A model generated the notes under the pieces. That model saw only the letters and a program-made list of their open reading frames with translations, did no database searches and was not told where the DNA came from. 41,211 bases of DNA from assembly GCA_035289125.1 (NCBI GenBank), contig DATDXW010000064.1, forward strand, positions 1 through 41,211, given 5' to 3'. The position numbers and the translations under genes are program-made. Below, piece by piece: positions 7,755-15,271 of this stretch. This DNA is from JACQID01 sp035289125 (GTDB taxonomy: Archaea; Aenigmatarchaeota; Aenigmatarchaeia; GW2011-AR5). Positions within the stretch are counted from its first letter, which is position 1; each line of letters starts with the position of its first letter.

Positions 7755-8080
7755 GCTTTAATTAAGCGATTCCATGTATATAAACATTTCGCTACTATAG
7801 AATAGTGAAAATTGAAAAATTTAAATGTAAGTAACTACTATATAGTGACTATATCAGTGGATTCGGAGTTGATGATAACAAACTGCCGGTAATAGGTTGA
7901 TTAATGCTCATAGCCAGTTTTTACAAGAATAATTAATAGAAACTCAACAGTCACTATTCTTTACTAGAAGCGTTAAGGAAGCTAATTCTTGTAGAATAGG
8001 ATATATTATTTAAAGAAATCCGAAATGGCGTTGATGACCGCCTGTGAACCAATAAAAGCGGAGAAAACAAGAGGATAACG
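7755..8080 (+). other. AT-rich intergenic region upstream of pheS
   Basis: There is no gene here. The AT-rich spacer contains an inverted pair AGAATAGTGA (7790s) and TCACTATTCT (about 7951-7960), another pair ACAAGAAT/AATTCTTGT (about 7923 and 7982), and a box A TTATTTAAAG at about 8006-8015. That box could start a pheST transcript with a leader of about 40 bases. The minus-strand ORF 7954-8367 is a shadow of pheS. Confidence 0.4.
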
Positions 8081-9322
8081 ATGTACAAGCTCACAGAAGA
8101 AGGGCGAAAGTATCTTGAAAAAGGGCTGCCGGAGAAGCGGCTGATGGAGCTACTGGCGAAGGGTTCGGTGACGGTTGAAGAATCAAAGAAAATGGAGGAT
8201 TTCGCCGTTGCGATGCAGTGGGCGAAGCGCAACGGCTGGATAAAAATGGAGAACGGAAAGATATCCGTTGGCAAATACGATGGAAAAGTGCCGCTGCAAC
8301 AAGCTCTGGTTGACGTAAAAGCGGGCAAGACAGACGGCTTCCAATTGCAGATACTCCTGTCGCGCAACCTCGTAGAGAAAGAGCGGGACGATATAGTGAA
8401 GCAGGCACATGCTTATCTTGGCAGGGAGATAGCGACGCTTCCTTCGGCTCTCATCAAGACGGGATTATGGAGAGAAGCGAAACTGAAAAAGTACAACGTG
8501 GCGGCAACGGGCAAAACGATATATCCGGGAAGGAAGCATCACTACGCTGCGTTCTTGGATAACGTGAAACACAAGCTCGTTGCCATGGGATTCAAGGAGA
8601 TGACCGGCCCGCTCGTGGAAACGGAGTTCTGGAACATGGACGCGCTCTTCATGCCGCAACATCATTCGGCGCGGGACATACACGACGCTTACTTCGTGAA
8701 GGAGCCGAAGTATGCTAAGGCTCTTGATAGTGATATTCTCAACGCCGTGAAAGCCGCTCACGAACGCGGCACTAAGGAGTCTCGTGGATGGCAATATCAA
8801 TACGACGTGCAGCGGGCGCATCGCCACGTGCTCCGCACGCAGGGAACCGTGCTTTCAGCCAAGACGTTAGCGGCGAAGCCTGAGATACCGGGTAAATACT
8901 TCGCCGCGGCGCGTTGCTTCCGTTACGACGTGATAGACGCCACGCATCTGGCGGATTTCTTCCAAGTAGAAGGTATAGTGCTTGAAGAAGGGCTTACGTT
9001 GCGGCATCTGATAGGCATGCTGAAAATGTTCGGCAAGGAGTTCGCCAACGCGGAAAAAATTAAAGTTACGCCTAGTTATTTCCCGTTCACGGAGCCAAGC
9101 GCTGCACTGTATGCAAAGCACCCGGACATGGGATGGATTGAGCTGGGCGGAGCGGGAATATTCAGGGAGGAGATGCTGACACCGCTCGGCATAAGCGTGC
9201 CGGTGATAGCGTGGGGTATAGGGATAGACAGGATCGGGATGTTCAACATGGAAATAAAGGACATACGGGACCTGTTCAGCACTGACCTGAACTATTTGCG
9301 CAGCATGAGGGTGACGTACTGA
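8081..9322 (+). CDS. pheS: Phenylalanyl-tRNA synthetase alpha subunit
   Basis: This is the catalytic class II subunit of the (alpha-beta)2 enzyme charging tRNA-Phe. It has 413 residues. The N-terminal helical, winged-helix-like part (MYKLTEEGRKYLEKGLPEKR onward) is typical of archaeal/eukaryal PheS. The catalytic domain starts near FLDNVKHKLVAMGFKEMTGP, with motif 2 around FAAARCFRYDVIDATH and motif 3 around GIGIDRIGMF. An SD-like GAGGAT lies 7 bases before ATG 8081. Its stop TGA shares one base with the pheT start, so the two are translationally coupled. Confidence 0.96.
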   Translation: MYKLTEEGRKYLEKGLPEKRLMELLAKGSVTVEESKKMEDFAVAMQWAKRNGWIKMENGKISVGKYDGKVPLQQALVDVKAGKTDGFQLQILLSRNLVEKERDDIVKQAHAYLGREIATLPSALIKTGLWREAKLKKYNVAATGKTIYPGRKHHYAAFLDNVKHKLVAMGFKEMTGPLVETEFWNMDALFMPQHHSARDIHDAYFVKEPKYAKALDSDILNAVKAAHERGTKESRGWQYQYDVQRAHRHVLRTQGTVLSAKTLAAKPEIPGKYFAAARCFRYDVIDATHLADFFQVEGIVLEEGLTLRHLIGMLKMFGKEFANAEKIKVTPSYFPFTEPSAALYAKHPDMGWIELGGAGIFREEMLTPLGISVPVIAWGIGIDRIGMFNMEIKDIRDLFSTDLNYLRSMRVTY

Positions 9323-10956
9323 TGCCAACGATAGAAGTTTCCCGGAAGACGCTAGAAAGGCTGGCGGGAAAGAAGATAACCGAGGATATGCTTGACGCAG
9401 TTAAAGGCGACATAGAAGGGGAAAAAGAGGGCATACTGAAGATAGAAATAGGCGACACGAACCGCCCTGACTTGTGGAGCGTTGAGGGTATTGCGCGCGT
9501 TTTTCGCGAGCGCGGGATACCGAAACTGCGCGTAAAGAAAAGCGGAAAGAGCATAATCGTTAACGCGAACATACAGAAGATAAGGCCTTACATAGCCGGT
9601 TTCGTGGCTAAGAACGTGCCCATGAACGAAGAACTGCTTTTAGACATAATCCAGGTGCAGGAAAAAATAAGCGAGAATTTCGGGCGCAAGCGCGAGAAAA
9701 TATCAATCGGCGTTTACAATTACAGGGATGCGAAATTCCCGCTGCATTACAAGGCTGTGGCACCGAAGAGCGTGCGCTTCGCGCCGCTGGAGTTTACGGA
9801 GCCGTTAGATCTGGATGAAATACTGGATAAACATCCGAAAGGGCATCTGTACGGGCATATTGTCAAAAAACACAAGATGTATCCGCTATTCACCGACTCG
9901 GCAGAACAAGTACTGTCGTTTCCGCCGATAATAAACAGCAACTATCTCGGCAAAGTCCGTGAAGGCACAAGCGAAATATTCATTGAAGTCACGGGCAGCG
10001 ACATAATGCCCGTGAATCTCGTAGTAAATATAATGGCGCTGGCGCTTCAGGACAGGGGCGCAACGATAGAGAGCGTGAATATTGGATATCCGTACGCGAC
10101 GCCGCTCGGGAAAAGGCACGCGACGCCTTACGTCTTTGCGGAGAAACTCGCATTCCCCGAAGCGATGGTGAAGGAAAGGCTTGGGATTGTATTAAAGACA
10201 GGGCAGATAATTTCGCTGCTGCGCTCAATGCAGTACGACGCAACGAAAAAGGGAAATAAAATCGTGGCTACCGTTCCTTATTATCGGCGCGACGTGATGC
10301 ATCCTTTTGACGCGATAGAAGACATTGCGATAGCATACGGCTACGGGAAAATTGAACCTGCCAGTCTGGACAGCTTCACCACGGGCGGGCTTGCGCCGCT
10401 CACCACGAGCACGGAGAAAGTCAGGCGCATCGCCATAGGAATGGGCTTCCAGGAAATAATGTCGCCCATTCTCTCCAATGCGGCTGATAACGAAAAGTCC
10501 CTGAATGAAACGAAGCTCATAGAGATAGACAATTACATGAGCAAAAACTACTCTGCCGTGCGCCCTTCCATAATCCCGTCGCTGCTTCTTGTGCTTAGCA
10601 AGAATTTACACGTTGAATATCCTCAAAAAATATTCGAGACGGGGGAATGCGCTTCTGTTGAAAACGACGAAATAAAAAATGCAACGAAGATAACGCTCTG
10701 CATTGCCGACGAATCCGCGGGCTATGAGGATATTTCTTCTGTAGCCGACGCAATGCTGCGCCTTCTTGGCGTGAAATATACTCTGGAATCATCAAAGAAA
10801 AAGATGTTCATAGACGGAAGGCAGGCGGCGATAAAAGCGAACGGAAAAGTTATAGGAGCTATGGGCGAGATACATCCGCAGGTTCTGGAAAACTGGGGCG
10901 TTGACAAACCCGTAGTTGCATTAGAGCTGGATGTGGAAACGCTGATAACCAGATAG
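9322..10956 (+). CDS. pheT: Phenylalanyl-tRNA synthetase beta subunit
   Basis: This 544-residue protein has the archaeal/eukaryal short form without the bacterial OB-fold N terminus and FDX-ACB C terminus. The start MPTIEVSRKTLERLAGKKI and the segment GDTNRPDLWSVEGIARVFRE are characteristic. The B3/B4 editing region follows (SPPII-NS-type segment SFPPIINSNYLGKV with TSEIFIEVTG), then B5 and the catalytic-like B6/B7 core (YRRDVMHPFDAIEDIAIAYG, GFQEIMSPIL). It overlaps pheS by one base. The beta subunit binds tRNA and edits Tyr-tRNA-Phe. Confidence 0.95.
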   Translation: MPTIEVSRKTLERLAGKKITEDMLDAVKGDIEGEKEGILKIEIGDTNRPDLWSVEGIARVFRERGIPKLRVKKSGKSIIVNANIQKIRPYIAGFVAKNVPMNEELLLDIIQVQEKISENFGRKREKISIGVYNYRDAKFPLHYKAVAPKSVRFAPLEFTEPLDLDEILDKHPKGHLYGHIVKKHKMYPLFTDSAEQVLSFPPIINSNYLGKVREGTSEIFIEVTGSDIMPVNLVVNIMALALQDRGATIESVNIGYPYATPLGKRHATPYVFAEKLAFPEAMVKERLGIVLKTGQIISLLRSMQYDATKKGNKIVATVPYYRRDVMHPFDAIEDIAIAYGYGKIEPASLDSFTTGGLAPLTTSTEKVRRIAIGMGFQEIMSPILSNAADNEKSLNETKLIEIDNYMSKNYSAVRPSIIPSLLLVLSKNLHVEYPQKIFETGECASVENDEIKNATKITLCIADESAGYEDISSVADAMLRLLGVKYTLESSKKKMFIDGRQAAIKANGKVIGAMGEIHPQVLENWGVDKPVVALELDVETLITR

Positions 10957-10962
10957 GCGCGG

Positions 10963-11115
10963 TTACTCCCGCTCTTGGCTCGGTCTCCATCTCTGAGGGA
11001 GCATATCTTTTATCATTTCCTTGCGCCAGTGGCATATGTGGACATCTTTGAAGCACTTCTTCAACCGTTTGCACAAATCGCAATGGTCGCATTCAATATA
11101 TATATTGTCAGCCAT
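10963..11115 (-). CDS. Small Cys-rich protein following minD
   Basis: This is a 50-residue protein from ATG 11115; an in-frame ATG at 11145 would lie inside minD. The segment IECDHCDLCKRLKKCF then HICHW gives five Cys and two His in about 25 residues, enough for one or two metal sites. It begins 5 bases after the minD stop, so co-transcription is likely, and the SD-like GGTGATG upstream lies within the end of minD. I recognise no family. It could be a zinc or Fe-S microprotein acting with MinD. It is convergent with pheT, whose stop is 6 bases away. Confidence 0.55.
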   Translation of the reverse strand: MADNIYIECDHCDLCKRLKKCFKDVHICHWRKEMIKDMLPQRWRPSQERE

Positions 11116-11120
11116 TCGCA

Positions 11121-11888
11121 TCACCGATTGGTCAAAAGCTTCCACAACCGTTTCTTGAATGGGATTTTCTCCGTAAACGCAACGCCCGCCACGCCCGCGG
11201 CAAGGCGGCGCATGTGATAAGCGGCGTCGGAGTCGGGAGCATGAAGAACCACAGGACGCCGCGCAGCAACGCTTTTCTGCACGCTGACGTCTTCCGGTAT
11301 CTCCGCCAGTATCTCTGCTCCGTCCAGCATCACCTGTATGTCTTCTGTCTTCATTTCGTGCTCAAGTCCTCTCCTCCTGTTTATGACCACGCCGGAAACG
11401 CGCGTGCCGACCTGCTCGGCCAGCTTCGCCGCTTTCAGCGCGTCCGTCACCGAAGTCATCTCTGGATTGACTACAAGAAGCATCTCGTCCGCCGCTTCCA
11501 TTGCAGACATGGCCTCCTTTCCGAGACCGGCAGCTACGTCAACGAGAAGTATGTCCGTGCTTCCCAGAAGCTCTAGCATCGCTGTTGAAATGTCCCGCGA
11601 ATCGACGCCGCGTAAATCGCGGAGAGAGATGCCTGCAGGCACGATGCGCAACCCGTTCTCGTGCTCATAAATCGCCTGACTCATAGACGCGCGCCCTTTC
11701 AGAACGTCGTGAAGTGTCACGGGATAAAGCGGCATTCCCAAATGCATGCTCAGGTTCGGCGTGGTAAGATTCGCGTCAAAAATTATAACATCCTTTCCCA
11801 TCTTAGCAAGTTGCGAGCCAAGGTTTGCGGTAATGGTAGTCTTACCCACGCCGCCTTTCCCCGAACATACAGCAATAACACGTGTCAT
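11121..11888 (-). CDS. minD: MinD/ParA-family ATPase
   Basis: This 255-residue protein has the deviant Walker A KGGVGKTTI near residue 10, switch-like DANLTTPNLS, Walker B-like ILLVDVAAGLG at about 115-125, and VVINRR as the base-recognition region. The C-terminal end (KIPFKKRLWKLLTNR) is a basic amphipathic helix like the membrane-targeting helix of MinD. Archaeal MinD paralogues position membrane-linked assemblies rather than using MinC/MinE. It is transcribed toward the Cys-rich gene. FtsZ is elsewhere in the window at 19.9 kb, not in this operon. Confidence 0.88.
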   Translation of the reverse strand: MTRVIAVCSGKGGVGKTTITANLGSQLAKMGKDVIIFDANLTTPNLSMHLGMPLYPVTLHDVLKGRASMSQAIYEHENGLRIVPAGISLRDLRGVDSRDISTAMLELLGSTDILLVDVAAGLGKEAMSAMEAADEMLLVVNPEMTSVTDALKAAKLAEQVGTRVSGVVINRRRGLEHEMKTEDIQVMLDGAEILAEIPEDVSVQKSVAARRPVVLHAPDSDAAYHMRRLAAGVAGVAFTEKIPFKKRLWKLLTNR

Positions 11889-11940
11889 TCCCGCACCATC
11901 ATAAAATAGTTGTCCTCTTGCTTTTAATGCTTTCCCCGCT

Positions 11941-12330
11941 TCATCCGAGCCGTATAGATGTCACCGTGTCCCTTACGCCGCGTATAGCCCGTATCCTGTC
12001 CATGGACTTGTTCAGGCTCTCAATGGAAATCGCCTTTATTATCGCCACGATATCGTAGCTCCCGGATATTTCGTAAACGTCGCTTGATAGTCCCTTAAGC
12101 GATGCTATTATGCGCTTTGCCCTCTTCGCATCCACGCTTATCATGACAGCAGCTTCAAAGGGGGCGCGGAAATCCACGGTGAATCTCCGTATATGCCCGC
12201 TTTCCATAAGCCTCGCCACCCTGTTCCTTATCGTGCCTTCCGTTACGCCAAGAGCCTCTGCTATGTCTACGAAGCTTTCCCTTGAGTCTTTCTCAAGCTT
12301 GCGCATTATTTTAAGGTCAATTTCGTCCAT
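11941..12330 (-). CDS. Lrp/AsnC-family transcription regulator
   Basis: This 129-residue protein has an N-terminal AsnC helix-turn-helix (MDEIDLKIMRKLEKDSRESF, ALGVTEGTIRNRVARLMESG) and a C-terminal alpha-beta RAM/ligand-sensing domain (VYEISGSYDIVAIIKA). The length is slightly short but complete. It is divergent from the aspartokinase gene over a 72-base spacer that holds an inverted repeat, which suggests autoregulation and control of aspartokinase in response to an amino acid. That regulatory link is inference from position. Confidence 0.9.
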   Translation of the reverse strand: MDEIDLKIMRKLEKDSRESFVDIAEALGVTEGTIRNRVARLMESGHIRRFTVDFRAPFEAAVMISVDAKRAKRIIASLKGLSSDVYEISGSYDIVAIIKAISIESLNKSMDRIRAIRGVRDTVTSIRLG

Positions 12331-12345
12331 TATCTCACTACGATT

Positions 12346-12364
12346 TTCGTAATCTATTTACGAA
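12346..12364. promoter_or_regulatory. Inverted repeat, candidate Lrp operator
   Basis: TTCGTAA-TCTAT-TTACGAA is a 7-bp inverted repeat with a 5-base spacer between the lrp start (12330) and the aspartokinase box A (TTTAAATA, about 12372-12379). It fits the size and symmetry of sites bound by Lrp dimers. Confidence 0.45.
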
Positions 12365-12402
12365 TTTCAAAATTTAAATAAGCATCCAACGAGAATAACG
12401 GT

Positions 12403-13722
12403 ATGAGAACCGTGATAAAGGCAGGCGGCTCGTCACTGAAAGACGTGGCGGGCGTGAGAATGGTAATAGGGCAGGCGCGTGAAATGGTGGGTGACAGGCT
12501 CGTCGTCGTTTCCGCACAGGGTAAAGAAACTGACAGGATTATAGACGCTATTCAAAAGTCCGGGAATGGTGGAAAGCCGCCGAAGCCGGAGGAGATATTC
12601 CGTGAATTTGAGTCCATGGGCATCCCTTCGTCATACCATAGAGGCGTGAGGGATTCCATATACATGGCGTTTGGGAATGCGGCGAATTTGTCCATTCTGC
12701 CGGAGAGCCAGCGAACCGGCTTTTATCATATGGCAGGGGAAAGGCTGTCCGCCGTGGCGGCGGAATTCGTGGCGAATCAGGAGGGTATTGACGCGGCAAT
12801 GGTGGATTTCATGGACGAAGACTTTCCTCTTGTCGTCCGGGGGCATTATCTCAACGCTTCACCCGATTATGGCGCGTCACGAGTCAACGCACAGACACTA
12901 CTGGAAAAGCACAATGGCCGGATGATTATAGTTCCGGGATACGGCGGCATAGACTACCGGAGCCGTTCAATGAAAGCCCTTGGTAGGGGAGGCTCGGACA
13001 CTGCAGCATTTGCCTACCTTTATGCTTTCAATGCAGACGAGCTTTACATCCTCACGGACGTCAATGGAATACTGGATGGCAATGTGGAAGGCGGGAAAAC
13101 CGTGCCGGAACTGGACATAGACGAAGTGAAGGATGCCGCCACGCTGGGCGCGAAGCTTCCGGGCAGGAAGGCAGTGCAGGGGCTTGAGCTCTGCTACGCG
13201 GAAAATTCGCATCCCGGAGTCTACATAGCCAGAGATGTGCACGGAGAAAGAACTTCCATAAAGAAAGAAACCGAAAAATGCCCTGCGAGGCTTGTTGCCG
13301 GGAGAGAGGTGGCTGCATTCCATGTGGCCGGAAAACTGGCAGGCATGGAGGACGCCCTTAGAAAACACGGCATAGATTTTCCTCTCGGTGCGGGCAGCGA
13401 CTATGCCCATATCGTCGTGGCCGGGGACGTGGCGAGCTATGCCCAAGAAGTCTTGTCTAACTTTGCCATGCGCAAAGGAGGAGACGTGACTGTAAACTCT
13501 GCTGTGCCTATGATATATGTAGGAGTGGTGGGCAATGGCATGCCGGACGCGGCTGGCTCTTTGAACAGGGCTGCAGGCACTTTAACGCACTCTGGAATGA
13601 CGATGGCGTACGGCAGGGATCCCGGCAGGGTTTCGCTGGGATATCTTATAAACGGGGATGCCACGCGACCCCTGCTACAAGATGCCTTGACTGCCCTGCA
13701 TAAAGAATTTATCAGAAAGTGA
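12403..13722 (+). CDS. lysC: Aspartate kinase
   Basis: This 439-residue enzyme would phosphorylate L-aspartate at the start of the Lys/Thr/Met pathway. The N-terminal amino-acid kinase domain has VIKAGGSSLKDV (family usually K-F/V-GG-TS), IIVPGYGGIDYRSR, then ALGRGGSDTAAFAYLYAFNA with the conserved GRGGSD-TA motif. The C-terminal part (from about residue 300) looks like the paired ACT region that senses end product (MIYVGVVGNGM at about 365-375). No other pathway gene is in the window. It starts about 27 bases after box A (leaderless) and is divergent from lrp. A homoserine-dehydrogenase fusion is absent. Confidence 0.85.
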   Translation: MRTVIKAGGSSLKDVAGVRMVIGQAREMVGDRLVVVSAQGKETDRIIDAIQKSGNGGKPPKPEEIFREFESMGIPSSYHRGVRDSIYMAFGNAANLSILPESQRTGFYHMAGERLSAVAAEFVANQEGIDAAMVDFMDEDFPLVVRGHYLNASPDYGASRVNAQTLLEKHNGRMIIVPGYGGIDYRSRSMKALGRGGSDTAAFAYLYAFNADELYILTDVNGILDGNVEGGKTVPELDIDEVKDAATLGAKLPGRKAVQGLELCYAENSHPGVYIARDVHGERTSIKKETEKCPARLVAGREVAAFHVAGKLAGMEDALRKHGIDFPLGAGSDYAHIVVAGDVASYAQEVLSNFAMRKGGDVTVNSAVPMIYVGVVGNGMPDAAGSLNRAAGTLTHSGMTMAYGRDPGRVSLGYLINGDATRPLLQDALTALHKEFIRK

Positions 13723-13778
13723 CGGTCGTTTCTCATTGGCTTCCCTTCCTCTGTGACGAAAGCATACAAGAGGCATTG

Positions 13779-13830
13779 TGAAAGTGACTTTCCGTGCTCG
13801 TGGGTCGTCTTTGGCTTTACTTATTTTCCA
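13779..13830 (+). repeat. Partial dispersed repeat copy beside tRNA-Arg
   Basis: GTGACTTTCCGTGCTCGTGG followed by GTCGTCTTTGGCTTTACTTA resembles the blocks GGTGACTTTCGGTGTGCGGG and TTCGTCTTCGGTTTTACTTG of the 19.34-19.60 kb repeat. The terminal GTTATAA is not kept. It lies immediately beyond the 3' end of tRNA-Arg. Confidence 0.45.
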
Positions 13831-13852
13831 AGAAACTCACGCTGGGGACATA

Positions 13853-13962
13853 TGGGCGTGACGCGATTCGAACGCGCGACCCCCTGCTAACCTTTTCGGA
13901 AGCGGCAAAACCTTTTTCCGAATTAGAAGGCAGGTGCTCTATCCAAGCTGAGCTACACACCC
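13853..13962 (-). tRNA. tRNA-Arg (TCT) with a 35-base intron
   Basis: On the minus strand the acceptor GGGTGTG pairs with CACGCCC, the D stem is GCTC/GAGC, the anticodon stem CCTGC pairs with GCAGG, and the T arm is GCGCG/CGCGT with loop TTCGAAT. The anticodon loop is CTTCTA plus A, anticodon TCT. A 35-base insert at the canonical position 37/38 (plus coordinates 13889-13923) folds through TTCGGAA/TTCCGAA. The central helix next to the splice sites looks relaxed rather than a perfect 4-bp bulge-helix-bulge. Splicing requires EndA, whose only copy visible here carries a stop. Confidence 0.92.
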
Positions 13963-14016
13963 TTGAAAACTGTTTATCAGCAAAGGAATTTAAGCATAGC
14001 CTGAATATAACAAAGC

Positions 14017-15018
14017 ATGACTGTCAAAGTCCTTGTTAATGGCTTCGGAACCATCGGCAAGCGCGTTGCCTGGGCTGTTACGTTGCAGGACGATATGCAG
14101 CTCATAGGCGTTGCCAACCGCTCCTTAAACTCGAATATCAAAAGCATGATGGGCGCGCAGGGGCCGCTGAAAGGAACTAAAATATTCTCTATGGAGAACG
14201 GCGCGGGATTTGACGGAACGCTGGAAGATGCGCTGTCAAAGGCGGACGTCGTCGTGGACGGAATGCCCTCGGGCATCGAAGAAAAGTTCAAGCCGCTTTA
14301 TGAAAAGTACGGCGTAAAAGCCGTTTATCAGGGAGGCGCGGACGAGACCATAGCTCCGGTCAGTTTTAATGCCGACGCTAACTATTCCGCTGCTTTCGGG
14401 AAGAAAGCCGTGCGCGTCGTAAGCTGCAATACGACTTCGCTGATAAGAACGATACATGCGCTGGACAAAGCATTCGGCGTAGACGAGATATTTGCCAGTC
14501 TTATACGCCGCGCCGTGGACCCGGCCGATGATAAAAAAGGGCCGGTGAACGCCGCCGTTCCTGAAACTGAGGTTCCTTCCCATCATGGACCGGACGTTAA
14601 TACTGTTTTGCCGCACATCAATATTTCCACAGTCGCCGTGAAAGTCCCGACAACGATGGCACACCTTCACACTGTCGTGGGCAAAATGAAGCGGAACGTG
14701 ACGACGGAGCATGTCGTGGAAGCTTTTCGTAACGCTAACCGCATCGCGCTTTTCAATGCCAAGGACGGCTATACGTCCACGACTGCCTTAATGGAGCACT
14801 ACCGCGACATAAACCGCCCGCGCGGCGACATGTATGAAGCGGCAGTATGGAACGACTCAGTAAAAGCTGAAGGCAGGAAAGTCTACTGGATGCACGCCGT
14901 GCACTCGGAAGCGATAGTGATACCAGACAATATCGATGCCATCCGCGCACTGGCGGGCATTGAAAAAGACGCTACTAAATCTATAGCGAAGACGAACAGG
15001 ACGCTCGGGATAATTTGA
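14017..15018 (+). CDS. gap: Glyceraldehyde-3-phosphate dehydrogenase, archaeal type II
   Basis: This 333-residue enzyme oxidises and phosphorylates glyceraldehyde 3-phosphate with NAD(P). The N-terminal Rossmann motif is VNGFGTIGKRVA. The catalytic Cys is in VVSCNTTSLIRT at about residue 140, and the following RRAVDPADDKKGPVNAAVP segment with HGPDVNTVLP is typical of the archaeal class. A late motif WMHAVHSEAIVIPDNIDAIR is conserved. The box A lies near 13988-13994. The gene stands alone and indicates that the lower part of glycolysis or gluconeogenesis is present. Confidence 0.95.
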   Translation: MTVKVLVNGFGTIGKRVAWAVTLQDDMQLIGVANRSLNSNIKSMMGAQGPLKGTKIFSMENGAGFDGTLEDALSKADVVVDGMPSGIEEKFKPLYEKYGVKAVYQGGADETIAPVSFNADANYSAAFGKKAVRVVSCNTTSLIRTIHALDKAFGVDEIFASLIRRAVDPADDKKGPVNAAVPETEVPSHHGPDVNTVLPHINISTVAVKVPTTMAHLHTVVGKMKRNVTTEHVVEAFRNANRIALFNAKDGYTSTTALMEHYRDINRPRGDMYEAAVWNDSVKAEGRKVYWMHAVHSEAIVIPDNIDAIRALAGIEKDATKSIAKTNRTLGII

Positions 15019-15271
15019 TTATGGAGGCGTTGAAAGGTATGTGGGTTCCCAAGGACCTACTTATATATAGTGCTTGATTCTCGCCTGAATCCAGAGAAAA
15101 TGCGCCCTTACCAACCTCGTAGCAATCTGATTTAAACATCGAATTCTCTGGAACTTGATGCGCAAATACACTGCGAAGAAGACCGACGCACGGCTGAGCG
15201 AAACTGTCATACAGCATCGGCGCGTCAATTCCCTCGCAGTGGATTTTTAAAGTTGCCGAGGAACTAAATTT

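Noticed and set aside
13794..14039. Plus-strand ORF across the tRNA-Arg gene
   Set aside because: It is the complement of the tRNA and its intron.
14981..15217. Minus-strand frame between gap and leuS with a possible box A about 30 bases before ATG 15217
   Set aside because: The promoter element is symmetrical and fits leuS, the frame ends inside gap, and no family is recognisable. Kept out as unsupported.
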